From contig JBAJFE010000060.1 in assembly GCA_037903355.1 (NCBI GenBank), forward strand, positions 310,001 through 374,000: DNA of 64,000 nt, read 5' to 3'. The translations under genes and the position numbers were made by a program. The DNA comes from Trichuris trichiura. Taxonomy: Eukaryota; Nematoda; Enoplea; Trichinellida; Trichuridae. A model generated the notes under the pieces. The model was not told where the DNA came from, searched no databases, and saw only the letters and a program-made list of their open reading frames with translations. Below are positions 14,601-26,884 of this stretch, piece by piece; position 1 is the first letter of the stretch; every line of letters begins with the position of its first letter.

Positions 14601-17600
14601 GAGATAAGCAGAGAAATTAAGAAACGGCTTTCGAACAAGCACTGCAGAGTAAAATTGGTACAAACTGCTTCAAATAATTATCAATGCATTGGAATATCGT
14701 ACAGTATGCTGAATAAACGCAGGTTCCTACGGAACGAGATTACTAGCAATGAATTCTGAGCCAGGATGAACGGCATTGCAGCAGATAATTTTCGCTTATG
14801 CTATATCTACACATTTGAGCCTTAGTTGTCCACGGCATGTCAACATGAAACTACCTTTCTTCAAAGGCAACTGGCAGGAATATATTTGTTTCATTTCGAA
14901 CACCAATAGTGTCTGATCTTACAAAAGAGTGGTGATTTTACGAAACAGCAGCGCTGAGGTACTTTGAAACGCGACTTATTAGTTTGGCCTGATTTATTTG
15001 GTTCCAGTTTAAAGCCTAAAGATTAGTTATTAATTTTAGAACCATAAACCGTTTAATTGTAGAGGTTAACATCTACAAACAGAAACTTCGTGCTGCTGAG
15101 AAATTACTGTTGAAACTTCTCTAGAAAGGCTTTACGATCCCTTTGCTTTCTTGTTTACCACGGGTAAGCTGATCACTTACTGTAATTAATCAAGGGAATA
15201 TTAACAAGCGTCATGAGTAAGCTGCAAGAGGGGCGATGTTTTAGAATTTTTCAAATCTGTACAAGTGATTAACCTGCAGTTCAATAAGGTTCGTCCTTCG
15301 CATTTCTTCAAGTCTAGCTGTCACCTCAAGCAAAGTAGAATTCAAGTTGCATTTTTTTGTTATGCAACTAAATGTTTGTCAGTTGGTTGTCTTCATTGCA
15401 ATCATGGTTGCTTAAACTTGAGCAGAGAAGCTCAATGACCAGTTAGTTAGGCACTTATGTGATCTCTGTTCTTTAGTTACTTTTACCTTACTAGCGGGAG
15501 GAAAATTTGAAATTTCGTAGTGCGTAACAGAATTTTGGATAATCTTCTGGTAACCATTTGCACTTCCATTTATTATGTAAGTTAATCATGCTGAATCAGT
15601 GAAAATGGAATTTTCTACTGTCGTTCAATACTAATTCATTCTTCTGAATAGAGCTGCTTCTTTACGTAATACCCAGCAAAGAAATACCATTACTAGAAAG
15701 CAAACGAACATACATAAATAAAAAGGGCGATGTAGCTGCATTCCTGAAAGACAGAATGCCAAAAGCTGACTTGTTTCCTTACCAGGGCAGTTTCAATTTC
15801 ATATTCTAGCTAGATGTGAACCCTTCTATCCTACAAAGTTGTGAATATTACAATCCGCTTGAATGAGATAGAATGCAATAGAAGAATTTCGAAGGTTTAG
15901 CTGGTTCCTGATCCCCTCTTCAGCAAAGGAAGACCAATAGGCGTACGTATCATCTCCTTAAAATGGACAAATAGTGATACCACACTAAGAAACTCACCGT
16001 TCGTTTAATACAGCATTTTATTTGTAATTGTTATCCTAGCTAGTGGTCTCACTTTTGTTCTTTAATTTGCCGTATACGACTAGTGCCAATGGAACGAAGT
16101 TAATTCACGAAATCCATGAGTCATAGTCGTTTATTTGCAAGTCTCCTGTTAGTGATGAGCGCGGTGTCCCGTGTCACATTTCGGTCTTTTCAGTTTTTAA
16201 TTAGTGCTTAGAATCAAGTGCATAACGATTTACTGGTCAACCACGTGTCTTCCATCAATATCACGTCAATGAAATAAATCTGTCCATCAACCGACGTTTT
16301 GTTAAATGCATAAATAAACCATTAAAACAGAGTTCGTCGTCGCAAACCCAGTTTCCGTCTGTAGCACTGCTGCATCGGTAAACTAATGAGTGCAATTTTT
16401 TCTAGCAACAGTCTATTCAAACTGATGCAAAAATGAGTAATTTTGTTTGCTGATTTCCGTTACTATTCATCTGCTTCGGATGAACCACGTGCTATTCTCT
16501 AATAAAGGCCTGCATTGTTCAGTTATACTTATATGTAAAAAAAACTGTACCCAGACCACCATTGAAAACGGTTGAATGCTTTGAAAATTGTGTTCCCAAC
16601 AGTTCAGCAATAATTTTCGTAATTAAAATATCATAAAACTACAACAACTATCGTCGTTCCTCATGATAGGTGAATTTATTGCGGGCATATTTGGTGCATT
16701 ACACTATATAATGGATGCAATTTCCTGGCGTAACTTTTGTTATAATACTTCATGCGTCATGCACTCAACGGACTTTATGTTTATAGGAAATTGAACTTCA
16801 GCGCTTTTCACGTAAAGTCAATTTTTTTCACGGATCAGTTGAGTCGTAGTGGAAACACGAAGTCCTAATGCAAGTGTAGACATGCTGATCGCCTGCCGCG
16901 ATAATCGGAAAAATAATTGAATAAAATGTCTTGCTTTGCTTTCTTTCTTGAATAAAGCATTCATGCATGAGTATTAGGTTATTAAATTATTTATTAATGC
17001 GAAAAGTTAAACGCCTTCAAGTGTGTAGTGCTTTGACCATATTAAATAGACATTATCTAAATAAAGTTAACATTGGGACGCGCGTTGTTGTTGCGTACTG
17101 ACAGATGAGGTAAGATATTTCAACCAACGTACTGAAAGGAGCGAAAGAAAAGCGATAATCCTAACCATAAGTATTTACAGGTCAAGCGTTGTTTCCTTGA
17201 GATGAAATCACCGTTACTATCTTATGTCTTTATTACTTTTTGTATCATTTGTTGCTAATGCACGATTAATTTTGGAATAACTCTTAGATCAAATTTTTTA
17301 GTCAAATTATACGGGATCTTAAAACTTCTTTTCAATGAGAACCAGAAGGATGGATTAAACTTAGCCGTACCCATTTTCTATTGTAATAGCATCTTAGGCG
17401 TACGTTGAGAAAGATATGTAACTCGTTAATGGTTTCTGTATTCATAATAAGACGTCTCAGCGGTCTCTGCATTATCGAATGCATGAAAAGAAAATTAATT
17501 TCGGTATGATGCATCTTTGTTCGTCCACTGTATTTCACGTACAGGCTTTTTGCTATTGTTTGGTCGCTTAGTCGTGTCTGATCCTGCGTGACCCCTTTTC

Positions 17601-19490
17601 TCATTCTGATTCGATAGACCTTTTCTTTAGGCATATGTAGTAAAAAGAAAAGTTAGAACAAGCTTAAACGTGTTTTCCATGGCTTTTAATTCTTTTTCAT
17701 TTTCTACTTGGCCGTTTCTATGCCGAATAATGTATGAATCTTTTAGCAATGCTCTTAGCCGTGTCATAAGGTTTATTGTATGGAAAACGTGAAGGTATGT
17801 ATGCTTGTCTGCTAATGTTTACTTTTTGCACATCTGTCATGCAGTATTAGTTTTTATAATTCCGTTGCTATCACGCTAAATTGTAGCCTACTATCTAGAC
17901 TTCGCGTTTGTAAATAAAAATAGCTCCATTAGTATGCAACGGAACAGTATGGTTCCAAAAGGCTTTCAAAGTCATTGAAACTTGCTCAATAATCCGTTAA
18001 ACAAACATAGTGTACTACCTGCAGGAACTATTTATCGTCCAAAGATTTGGGAGCAGTTAAAGGGAACAGTTTTATACAATACTGGTTATGAAAGCCGTAG
18101 CAATGAACAGACGAACAGCATTAGGCCGAAGAAGGAGCTTAGCTAAAAATGTAACGTTAGCCCGTCACAGAACACCCGGAAAGGACAAAACGTTTTACAG
18201 TTGACGAAAAAATTGTTTGTTTTAATGAATTATTTTTTGAAGAATTGTGCTGATGCAGATGTCTCAATGCAGGTTTAATCCAGAGGGAAGTACTTGCCTA
18301 AGTTCGGGAGGTGTTGACCGCACAAACGCATCTGAGCAACTGACTGATATGATGAGTTCTCATTTGGCATCTCACCGAATTTTGGAAGCAGTCGTGAAAT
18401 TGGCAAGCCAATTTAGACATGCTTTTCTTTAGATACTCGCTGAAAATTTGTTTTAGGTGATTTCAAAAAAAACTACAGCCTAAGTGCGATTGTGAATTAC
18501 TGCTAATCTGTTGTTAAGCTAACATCAGCTTTACAAGGTTTTATGGTCCTTCATGAACTCTTTTCTTTTGGAGAGCAATGTCATAGATTTCAGTCAGTTG
18601 AAGTGGCTTTTAGTTTTCAGCCGACTGATGTTTTTTAACTATACTGACATAACGTGAAACTGCGTTCCAACTGTTTTTGCTTAAGTAATAAGCACGTTTG
18701 AAAATGATAGAAAGAATCTGAACACTGAGCAAAACTGAATCCCATCCCGTTACGAAGCACCCAGTGTTCAAGAACTGAGCAAAACTAGTATTAGACAGGG
18801 GAAGAAAGAAAATGCTTCATTGTCACCGTCTAAATAACGACCAAACTGTCAAAGCCAAACGTTTCAGCACATTCTGACGATTACAGAATGTACGCTGAAA
18901 ATCAGAGAAATAAGTTCGGGTCAGTACGAAAATTTACAACAGGATTGCTTGCATAAAGCTAACTCAAATCAATCGTAACATCCATTGCTTTTTTCAATGC
19001 ATTGCTTCGTTGCAAGTTACTTGATGTGCACCAATCACCAGATGATCTCTGCTTAGCAAAACTTACTAACCAAACGAATAGGAAGAAAATAGAGGAGCAT
19101 ATTTAAAAATTAAAAGATAAAAGAAAGAAAGGATACGAAAATATTAACACCAAGAAACATAAGACGAAACCAGAATAGGGGAAGAATAATAAAAGTTTTA
19201 TGTGTAACTGTTCGTTCAGCATGATAGTTGTCTCGGTTACGGGAAGATATCTCTTCATGTTTTCTTTTCGAGAAAACATTCGATTCAAGTGTCCTGATTT
19301 ATTGTTCACATCAGTTAAGTCATCTGCATTTGGTCTAAACAATAACCAATGCTTCCTCACATATGTGGTGCTTCAGCAGAGAAGTTGTTTATGCATAAGT
19401 TGGGATGTTCATAATCAGTCGATATAAACGCTAACAGGCCGCACTTCATACGCTGTAGCTAGTTGCTTCGGAATAACATGCACGTGCTGC
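5700..19490. other. 13.8-kb gene-poor AT-rich stretch
   Basis: No reading frame here has a recognisable domain, and I could not join short frames with splice sites into a plausible protein. The longest frames (128 codons at 7125-6739 minus, 108 codons at 6503-6829 plus, 100 codons at 17634-17332 minus) have low-complexity or random-looking composition. The stretch lies between the 5' end of dystrobrevin and the promoter of the Kazal-like gene, so it may hold upstream regulatory DNA or untranslated exons of either. Confidence 0.6.
18721..18790. repeat. Short dispersed repeat, copy 1 (second copy near 60.8 kb)
   Basis: A 25-base core at 18746-18770 (starting cccgttacgaagcaccca) recurs at 60799-60823 with two base differences. 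In both copies an aacactg motif lies upstream and its near complement, ending in gtgttc, lies at the other side, so each copy can fold into a short stem. This looks like the end of a small non-autonomous transposable element. Only two copies are visible in this window. Confidence 0.5.
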
Positions 19491-19505
19491 AGTTATTCCT
19501 TTCGG

Positions 19506-19557
19506 CCAATCAGAGTATCTAGAATTAATCGATTTCCTGTTTCGGTGACGTATAAAA
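19506..19557 (+). promoter_or_regulatory. CCAAT and TATA boxes of the Kazal-like gene
   Basis: A CCAAT motif at 19506-19510 is followed 40 bases later by TATAAAA at 19551-19557, which lies 65 bases before the ATG at 19622. The spacing fits a transcription start around 19580 and a short 5' leader. Identified from motif and position only. Confidence 0.6.
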
Positions 19558-19621
19558 GCATACGCAAATGAGTAAATATCTATTTCTCTTCAGTCTTTGT
19601 GCAGGTTGACTTAGCGAAACA

Positions 19622-21641
19622 ATGATCCAAACGCTGGCAGGTAAGGCAATTCGTGCTGTCTAGCGTCTTTATTATTAATAAATCGCTTTACTTTTGTCCA
19701 GTCATGTTAGAAATGTAGTCACAGCTTTCTGCAGCACTTTTGTAACGCTCAATACAACTATCTTGCTAATCGAAGTGGAATTAGTCGCAACATAGTTTAA
19801 GTTAAGGCAGAATTCATTCATGAGCATCAAGACACGCCCACTTAGTCTATAGATTGTGCATAGCAATAACGGTGTGCTTAAGAAGATGAAATGGTCTTTC
19901 CACTGTAGTACTTCACTTTTAGTTTGATACCAACTATTCTCAATCCGAAAACATTGTTATTCATCAAGCTGGCAATGTTACCCCCTAGCAGGTTCTGCTG
20001 CTTTGTTTATTTTATCAAAAAGTATTTCCGTTTATAAAATGATGAACGAGGCTATTCCTTTTATACTTCTACGGCCCATTTCAACCAAGTCAGCATCATT
20101 TACAAAAGCCCAGTAACAGAGGAACGAAACACTGACGCAATTTTTAAGCGTATTGTAGCAATTTTATGTTCCTTGAAGCACATCAAAATGAACGGCGGTT
20201 TATTACTTTAATGACAAACTGCTGCTTCCGTTGTCTTGTCATAATATTAACGATTTGTTGACAAAAGTAGAACCCAGATGGAAACCTGTCTTCTTCAGTC
20301 ATAAAGCTCCCGTTTCTGAGAGCAAAGTAGTTCTTTCCAGATTCTCTTTTCAACTCGGTGTATCAGACATTGAGCTGAGAAGATCAGAACATGTTAACAT
20401 ACACGAACCTGTTCAAAGTTATTATAGTCACACCAAACCTTTAGCTCTTATCCCCGCAGGAAGTAACGGTCAAGCATCGACCTAAGGTCTATCAAAGCCA
20501 TTGTTCTGAAGCAAGAATGGGTTAAGGGATTAACGGGGGCATTTGCTCGCAAGTGACAATGAAAGGATTAATGGTGGCATTCCTTTGATGTGGAAACTTA
20601 TGCGCCTAGGGGCTCACTCCATTTCCTTTGAAGTGGCAGTGTCAATGGTTTCTGTTGTCGCATCAGAACAATAGCTTTCGACAGGCATTCGATCAGTACT
20701 TGTGATTCAGTTGTTGAATCCAACTAAATGTGCTAAATGGTTGTCAGTTACTTAGCCAAACAATGATTTTACTTTAACCTTGTTTCGAGGGTAAAATCGC
20801 GTGATGAAATCTGCATCTGTTGTATCAGGTTAAGTTAATGCTTTTTCAGCGTTATGAAATCCATCAATAACCGGATGACGTAGACTACACGCAGCTTAAT
20901 GTCGAGTTACCAACTCAGAAACGCAACTCGCGTATATTAAGCTTTCTTGTTGCTTATTTTTCTAAAGCTAATTTATTTGGCATTTTCATTTGCCAACTAC
21001 TAGCTTCATCTTTGGTTGGCCATGCTCAGTATTTGCGCTTTTGATTCTCCGTTTAAAAAACGCAATGGGTAGTCATATTTCGGCTATGATTTTCTTAGCG
21101 AACGCGATGAAGCCCATACAAAGCTTTTTAAAAACGTCATGGAGCTCCGTTCTTAGAATTAATTTTTTAAAGGACATTTGCTCCGAAAATTTTATTCGCT
21201 GAGTTTCATTACTCTTACAATCACTGTGTTTTGAAACCGAGAATTTTATTAAACATAAAGGAATGTGTTGGCAGCATGCTAGCAAACGAGTCAGTAACAA
21301 TTGATTACTTGATTACCAAGGAGTTCTATCGAATCTTCATTTAAATATGTCGTTCCACTCGAAAGAAAGTGGAAGCAAACGGTAAATTTTACGAAAATTT
21401 TAGGCAATTTTTCTTTTCAGTTATTGCTGCAGTTTGCGTTTTCACCGCCTCTGCAAGTGTAACTACGAACGTTGAACCTAAATGCAACGAAATGTCAAAA
21501 CTTTTCGTGTGTTCAAGAGATTATACTCCAGTATGCGGCAGTGATGGGACAACCTACTCAAACGAATGCATGCTCTGTGGTACGAAGTACACTACAAAAA
21601 GTGACCTAAGCATTAACCACCGGGGCAAGATTACGGATTGA
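19622..21641 (+). CDS. Small secreted Kazal-like serine protease inhibitor, sixth cysteine missing
   Basis: Two exons, 19622-19640 and 21421-21641, separated by a 1.78-kb GT-AG intron, encode 79 residues. Joining them is supported because the tiny first exon (MIQTLA) completes a signal peptide, MIQTLAVIAAVCVFTASA. The mature part (about 20-79) has a Kazal-like pattern: Cys residues in CNEMSKLFVC, the core PVCGSDGTTYSNEC, then CMLC. Classical Kazal domains need six cysteines; here the last one, expected near the C-terminus after the HRG, is replaced by KITD and a stop. By family knowledge such proteins block serine proteases, and secreted parasite versions may act on host or self proteases. 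The missing disulfide leaves activity uncertain. A further exon restoring the cysteine was not found. Confidence 0.82.
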
Positions 21642-21792
21642 ATCATTGCTCACTCGTTTTTATTTCATAGCGCATTTCAGGAGAATGCGGACGCGGATAG
21701 CCGACCTACAATTGACTTCTTGTATGATTCAGGTCAATTTGGTCAACTGAATACGCTGTTAATTCATGGATGCCGACATACTACGTTTGGGA

Positions 21793-21798
21793 AATAAA
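21793..21798 (+). terminator. Poly(A) signal AATAAA of the Kazal-like gene
   Basis: A canonical AATAAA lies about 150 bases after the stop codon on the coding strand, which fits the end of this transcript. Confidence 0.6.
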
Positions 21799-23247
21799 AT
21801 AGCCGTTTTGTTTCTTGTCTGTGCATGAACGTAGCGCAGTACTTTAAATGGGAAGTTACTGAAAATTCAGTTTTTATTACTAAGTAGCTCCGCTTTGTAT
21901 TACGACAGAAAGAAAGTTGAAACACTAGATAAACAATACCAGCAGAAAATTCCGTTGCAGAATCTGTAGTTTTCCATTTTATTAATGTTTCGCTGCAGGA
22001 CAGTGTCAAACAGTATTAGCTGACCAGTCGTCACTGTTTTTACAAAATGATGACAACCGCTTTTCTACTCCCAAAGTGGTTAATGCAACAGGTTTTGAAA
22101 CCGCGCGTTAACAGTTAAACTCTGCCTTATAAACAAATGGCACAATGACGAAGAGGTAGGCGATAACGTAACTAAACTTTCTATACCTTTCAGTGAGCTA
22201 ACACACCGCTAAGCTTCTGTAATTTCGCTTCCAGTAACATCATGGGTGTTCAAAGCATAGTTATATGAGGACAGAAATTATAAAACCATATATACTGTAC
22301 TCTCACTTGTGCCTACGTATATGCATGCACTCAGCTTTGGTTTGTTTGTTGCAATTGCATGGTCGTTCATTCAACACTGACCTGTGTTCGAATGGTATAA
22401 TATCGCATTTTGCCCATGCTTTTCATTATGCCACGAACTGTACAGTTCCAAATTCCTACTTGTAATATAGCAGCGCACGTGTTTTGGGCAAAATTTTTAG
22501 CGTTTCATTTTCCATTGCTAATTCTGATAACATTTGATTATTATGCAAGCAGTGGAATAATGTTTAAACTTTAAAGCATCTTTATGAAACACTCAATGAC
22601 CACAGGAATGCTTCAGCTATGCACTGCTAACAATCACGCTTATGATAGATCAAGCAATGTTTAGAGAAATCCAGTTATCTTAATTTCACAAGCTAATACT
22701 ACTACTTCTTATCTGTACCTAACAAAATTCTTCGTCTTCTAGAAACGAGAAAATTAGATTTTAACGCACTACTTCGCCTATTTGAAAGTCACCTGAACGC
22801 CCAAATATTTACTGTGCTTCTTCGTTACGCGTACGAAAGGAATTATTGCTATCATAGTGCAAGATCAAATAATCAAATTAGGCAATCATCTGTGCAATTA
22901 TTTCCTGAATACATCTACCTTAAGATCAATGGATTTGAGCATTCCTATTTGCTTCCATATTATTTCGTTTCTATGCTCTGAACACTTCAATAGGTATGCG
23001 AACTTGCTTCCCTTCAAATAACTTGCTCGAACGTTCAGGAAAAGAAGAAGAGGTCAATAATAACTAGTATTTGCAAAACTCTAACATGACTGAATCTGAC
23101 AGCATCTGCTTTGCTTAGCAGTAGCGCCAGATGTACAACTTAGTTTAAAGAAAGCAATCTTAACCGCTAAGATTTCTTGTGCTCATCTACTAAATCAGAC
23201 TATTACGTTTTCTTTAAAAATCATTTCATTCTGTTGCTTCTTTTTTA
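21799..23247. other. Intergenic stretch without a recognised gene
   Basis: AT-rich sequence between the Kazal-like transcript end and the large inverted repeat. Open frames are short and carry no recognisable motif. Nothing else is seen. Confidence 0.6.
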
Positions 23248-23668
23248 TACGGATTTTAAGTCCCGTTGAAAAACTTTTACTACTAAATTCTCCGTAGCTT
23301 TCGGGTCCAAACGCGACCCGTCATCAGCGGTCTTAAATTGACGTATGAATAGAGTGCACGAGTGACGTACAAAGCGTAATAGCTGTTTAAAGGCAAGTGT
23401 TTTAAAGTGGGCCTTATAGTTTTTGCTTTGTCTGTCAGCAATTCGAGCAGGTGTATCCACTTAGTTGAGTGAGCAGCAATTCGAGCAAAGAAAAAACTAT
23501 AAGGCCCACTTTAAAACACTTGCCTTTAAACAGCTATTACGCTTTGTACGTCACTCGTGCACTCTATTCATACGTCAATTTAAGACCGCTGATGACGGGT
23601 CGCGTTTGGACCCGAAAGCTACGGAGAATTTAGTAATAAAAGTTTTTCAACGGGACTCAAAATCCGTA
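23248..23668. repeat. Large near-perfect inverted repeat, 177-bp arms
   Basis: The left arm (23248-23424) and right arm (23492-23668) are reverse complements over 177 bases. I see only about two mismatches (near 23258 and 23281), with a 67-base spacer. The spacer holds two direct copies of a 14-base motif (cagcaattcgagca at about 23437 and 23475). Each arm has an open frame of about 58 codons reading outward-to-inward in the same sense relative to the arm (containing LAFKQLLRFVRHSCTLFIRQ). This fits a fold-back or palindromic transposable element, or a recent inverted duplication. I do not recognise the peptide. Confidence 0.85.
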
Positions 23669-23782
23669 GAAAAAAGAAACTACCCAATGAAATAATACGG
23701 TCCCGTACGAAGAAACTATATCTTCAAATCATTTCATTCTTCAGAAACTGTTCAAATTAGGGCACATAGACAGACCGCCTCT

Positions 23783-25773
23783 TTAGTACCATTCGTTTGT
23801 AAGCTTGTGCCACATTTCAGTCGTCTTGTTCATGTTCCTAAATGCAACTTCCCAATGAGTCCGTTCCAGCTTATCTCGACGTTTTCCCAAAATAACATGA
23901 CCAATTTCATCATTTGTAACCATAGGGCTGCCGTTGCAAACCTACAAAGTAAGGTATGCAAAAGCAGCATATCCTTCTGAGAACATCAAGTATGGTATAC
24001 CCGCTTTTTAGTAAAAGGTTCTGACCTTTTACCAAAGACAAGAGTACCTTCTCCTCTTACGCTGACAATGGGACCCGACCATCCTGAAACCCCGTCTAGG
24101 AAAAACCAATCGCAAACGTTAAGGCGCCACTTCAAGACATGCGTATTTCCACCAGGTGAAAGTTTTTGCCTCATAAATGTCATGTTTTAACGAACACTAA
24201 TGTAGTCACATCATTAGCAGTGCGCGTGAAACTGTCGCCAAAGTACGTTTGGAGATGAAGTGAAAGTTTGTTAGGTTACACACCCAACTGTTTCAGCCGT
24301 AAAGCTTAACTTTACTATGAGGAAAGGATAACTGAAAGTTTCTTCTCTTTACGTTTCGGCCATTTAACCACTTTATAGTCTCATTGCTGATAATTGAATG
24401 TGTTCAACTAATAGGCTCAAAAATTTTGTATCTTACCGCAATTACTAATTGGGTGCTGCCAACTTTGTTGAGTTGAAGTGGAAAGCAGAACTGCTTTCTG
24501 TATAAAAAAAGTTCGCTTTGTTTGGTAGTTCTGCTTGCTTGAGCTGCGACGCACGTTCCAAACCGTACCATCCATACCTTTACGTAAGCATCTAAAATTT
24601 GAGAAGAAAATTTTCGAAAGAATTGCTGAGCAGTTACAAAGAGGTGAGCGAGACGTATGGTTTCCTATTAAATTTCTCACTTCAATTACATCAACTCGCA
24701 GTCGACCGTCTTTTGAAAAGTAACATAGACCAACTTTGATTTCACTTTGTGGCCCCTAAACGTTTATATCATCAACGCTGATGCGCGAATATCATAATTC
24801 ATACAGGCGAGGAAACGTGTGGCAAATTCCATGGCGTAGATGTTTTGCATATATTGATATCAGCGAAGGAAAGTATCAGTCCATTAGTGAGTGCACGCAC
24901 GCAAAGCGACTGCTGCTCAGCTAATCGCGTGTCCTTGAAAGGACGCCCTGAAGCTAACATGAATTTATCTTGCATATTTTTTGACATTCCAAAATATGAG
25001 CATTCAAAAAGCTTCAAGTTTATGAGGCCAACCTGTTGGAGTACTGTGATTACGGGCTTTGATAGTTTGAGAAGAAACGACGGCCCGTTCGTGATGCCGA
25101 TTAAAATATTTAAGATGCATGCTTCTTCTGCTGCTAGATTGAGTAACGCTTCGGGTGTTCCGTGTACATCCCTTTTTTTTACAGTTTTCCTTGCTCATCA
25201 CACTTCGTAAAATGGCAGTTTCCATTGCAATCTTTAGTAGCCGAATTGCGTATCAATTTAAAAGCGCACACATACGAAACTTACTGGCCTGTTCCCTTTG
25301 CAAAACTGGGTTTGATCCAAGAAATCAATGCTCCAGCAAAAGTAATATTCTTTATGTATAATGATGTGAGGGAAGAATCTTTTCCGCCAGTCTTCAACAA
25401 ATGCTGACTACCCTGCTAGCCGTACCGCTCGAACAACGCAGATTGTTATCTATTCCAGTAAGGCACCTCACTATTCGCAAACATTGCCACATAATCGGTT
25501 TTCATGCAGTTCGTTTAGTTCATAACTAAATCCTTATGAGAATTTCCGCCAAAGTACTCTTTACAGCAAGAGTCGTTTATCGACTTTTGATTTGTTGCAA
25601 AGCGACTTTCTGGCTTTCCGTTTCCAAGAACTCTTTAAACCTGAATTAATTAACTTTCCAATCTTTTCCCACTGTCGGTCAACGGACGCCGCGAACATCT
25701 TCAGCAGACTGTGCAGCGATCCAAATGTTCTGTGTTTCATCAGCTCAATTGCTGCCGTGAGCTTAGGCGCGAT
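23783..25773 (-). CDS. Protein with C-terminal synaptotagmin-like C2 domain, 5' end unresolved
   Basis: Six exons join in consistent phase: 25773-25565, 25407-25285, 25171-24805, 24755-24638, 24591-24437 and 23941-23783 (stop). The last three, about 142 residues, form a C2 fold: an opening strand (EIKVGLCYFSKDGRLRVDVI), the AYVKVW motif at the usual YVKV position, LVIAVCNGSPMVTNDEIGHV where other C2 domains have the DxIG loop, and a closing HW...W-H-L signature as in synaptotagmin C2B. Family knowledge links such domains to membrane or vesicle binding. The expected basic Ca2+-site residues are not obvious, so binding may be calcium-independent. The upstream 230 residues (exons 1-3) match nothing I recognise. 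The intron at 24756-24804 is only 49 bp. The true start codon was not found; it may lie upstream of 25.8 kb. Confidence 0.75.
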
Positions 25774-26209
25774 CTAATTTTTGATGTTCGTTTTGACAAA
25801 AACTGTAACGCATCATTATATGTAAGAAAAACAAAATACACTTAGTTTCATTGCAGTAACCGCTCAGGGAGTGCAACGATATGTTTTGCAACTTTTGCCT
25901 AATTACGCTTCAGACTTAATCTAATGCAGAAAGCCACGATACAATCATCCATTCAACTAACATGTTGTCCGCTGAGAGTAATGATGCAATTTCCATGTAA
26001 CTACTTGCTCATTTAGGACGAAAGCGAGAATCATGGTGTATAGCTAACAATGCAACCTAATTGCATGCCAACGCAGAATTCTAATGCTGGGAGTTTCTGT
26101 ATACTGCCTACTTCGCTTTAATGAAAGCCTTTATTGGAACCTATGCAAATTAATCAGCTGCTGTTTAAGGATTTTTGTTGCGGTCACGTACAGTTCACCG
26201 CCGGAACAA
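25774..26209. other. Possible 5' exon region of the C2-domain gene
   Basis: On the minus strand a frame around 25998-25920 begins with ATG (MEIASLLSADNMLVEW) and could be the first exon of the C2-domain gene, with a GTATCG donor. The link is weak, so it is not included in the gene model. Otherwise nothing is seen. Confidence 0.3.
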
Positions 26210-26880
26210 CCAGAAACGTGGCAATTCCTCGCAGCTAACTCGCCACTGGGGCAAGTCGATGCGTAAGAATTCGCTTCCAGAACCAGTCGTTGCCGGGACA
26301 ACTCGCCTCCAGGCAACTTACCGTCGCCAAGTCGCCGCGGCTGCTTCCATTCTTCTCTATTCTTTGTTACGGCCATTTTTACGCGGCCATGACAGTAATT
26401 GAATGCGATCTTCAGTTGGACTTGCTGCGCTGTTACATCATGCAACATCTTGCTTATGCCGAGTGGAAACAAGGGAGGAAAAACTTAGTTTTCTTGCTTA
26501 GACCCTTGTGGTGCTTTGCAAAAAAATTGCCCCGTACAAAGGGAGCAAGGAACATCCGACATGAATTGCAATAGATGGACCGATTGATTCAGTAAGCAAG
26601 AACAACTACGTTTTTCTTCTCCTATTTCTACTTGGCATAAGCAAAATGATGGAACAGCGCAGCAAGTCCAACTCAAGATCGTGTTCACTGATCGCCATGG
26701 CCGCGTCAAAACGGCCGTAACAAAGAATAGAGAAGAACGGAACCAGCCGCGGCGACTTGGCGGCGGTGAGTTGCCTGAAGGCAAGTTTCCCAGTGCCGAG
26801 TTGACCGCGATGAGTTCCCAGGCTTCGAGTTGCCCCGGGCGGTGAGTTGGCGCTGCCGAATTGTCTGTACCCGTTTCTTG
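26210..26880. repeat. Diverged fold-back element, arms of about 250-300 bp
   Basis: The left arm (about 26210-26500) and right arm (about 26570-26880) are inverted copies: the blocks near 26330-26400 and 26680-26760 share cttctctattctttgttacg and neighbouring sequence in opposite orientation. Similarity is partial, so this is older than the 23.2-kb element. The arm ends carry degenerate GC-rich sub-repeats of the type caactcgcc/ggcaactcaccg. The open frames on both strands here are by-products of the repeat. It is probably a non-autonomous fold-back transposon just upstream of the C2-domain gene. Confidence 0.75.
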
Positions 26881-26884
26881 TGAA

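Noticed and set aside
23986..24183. 65-codon minus-strand frame inside the C2-domain gene intron
   Set aside because: The C2 strands on both sides are contiguous without it, and it shows no C2 motif.
24845..25210. 121-codon plus-strand frame
   Set aside because: It is antisense to a C2-domain gene exon (25171-24805) whose splice phase and junctions fit.
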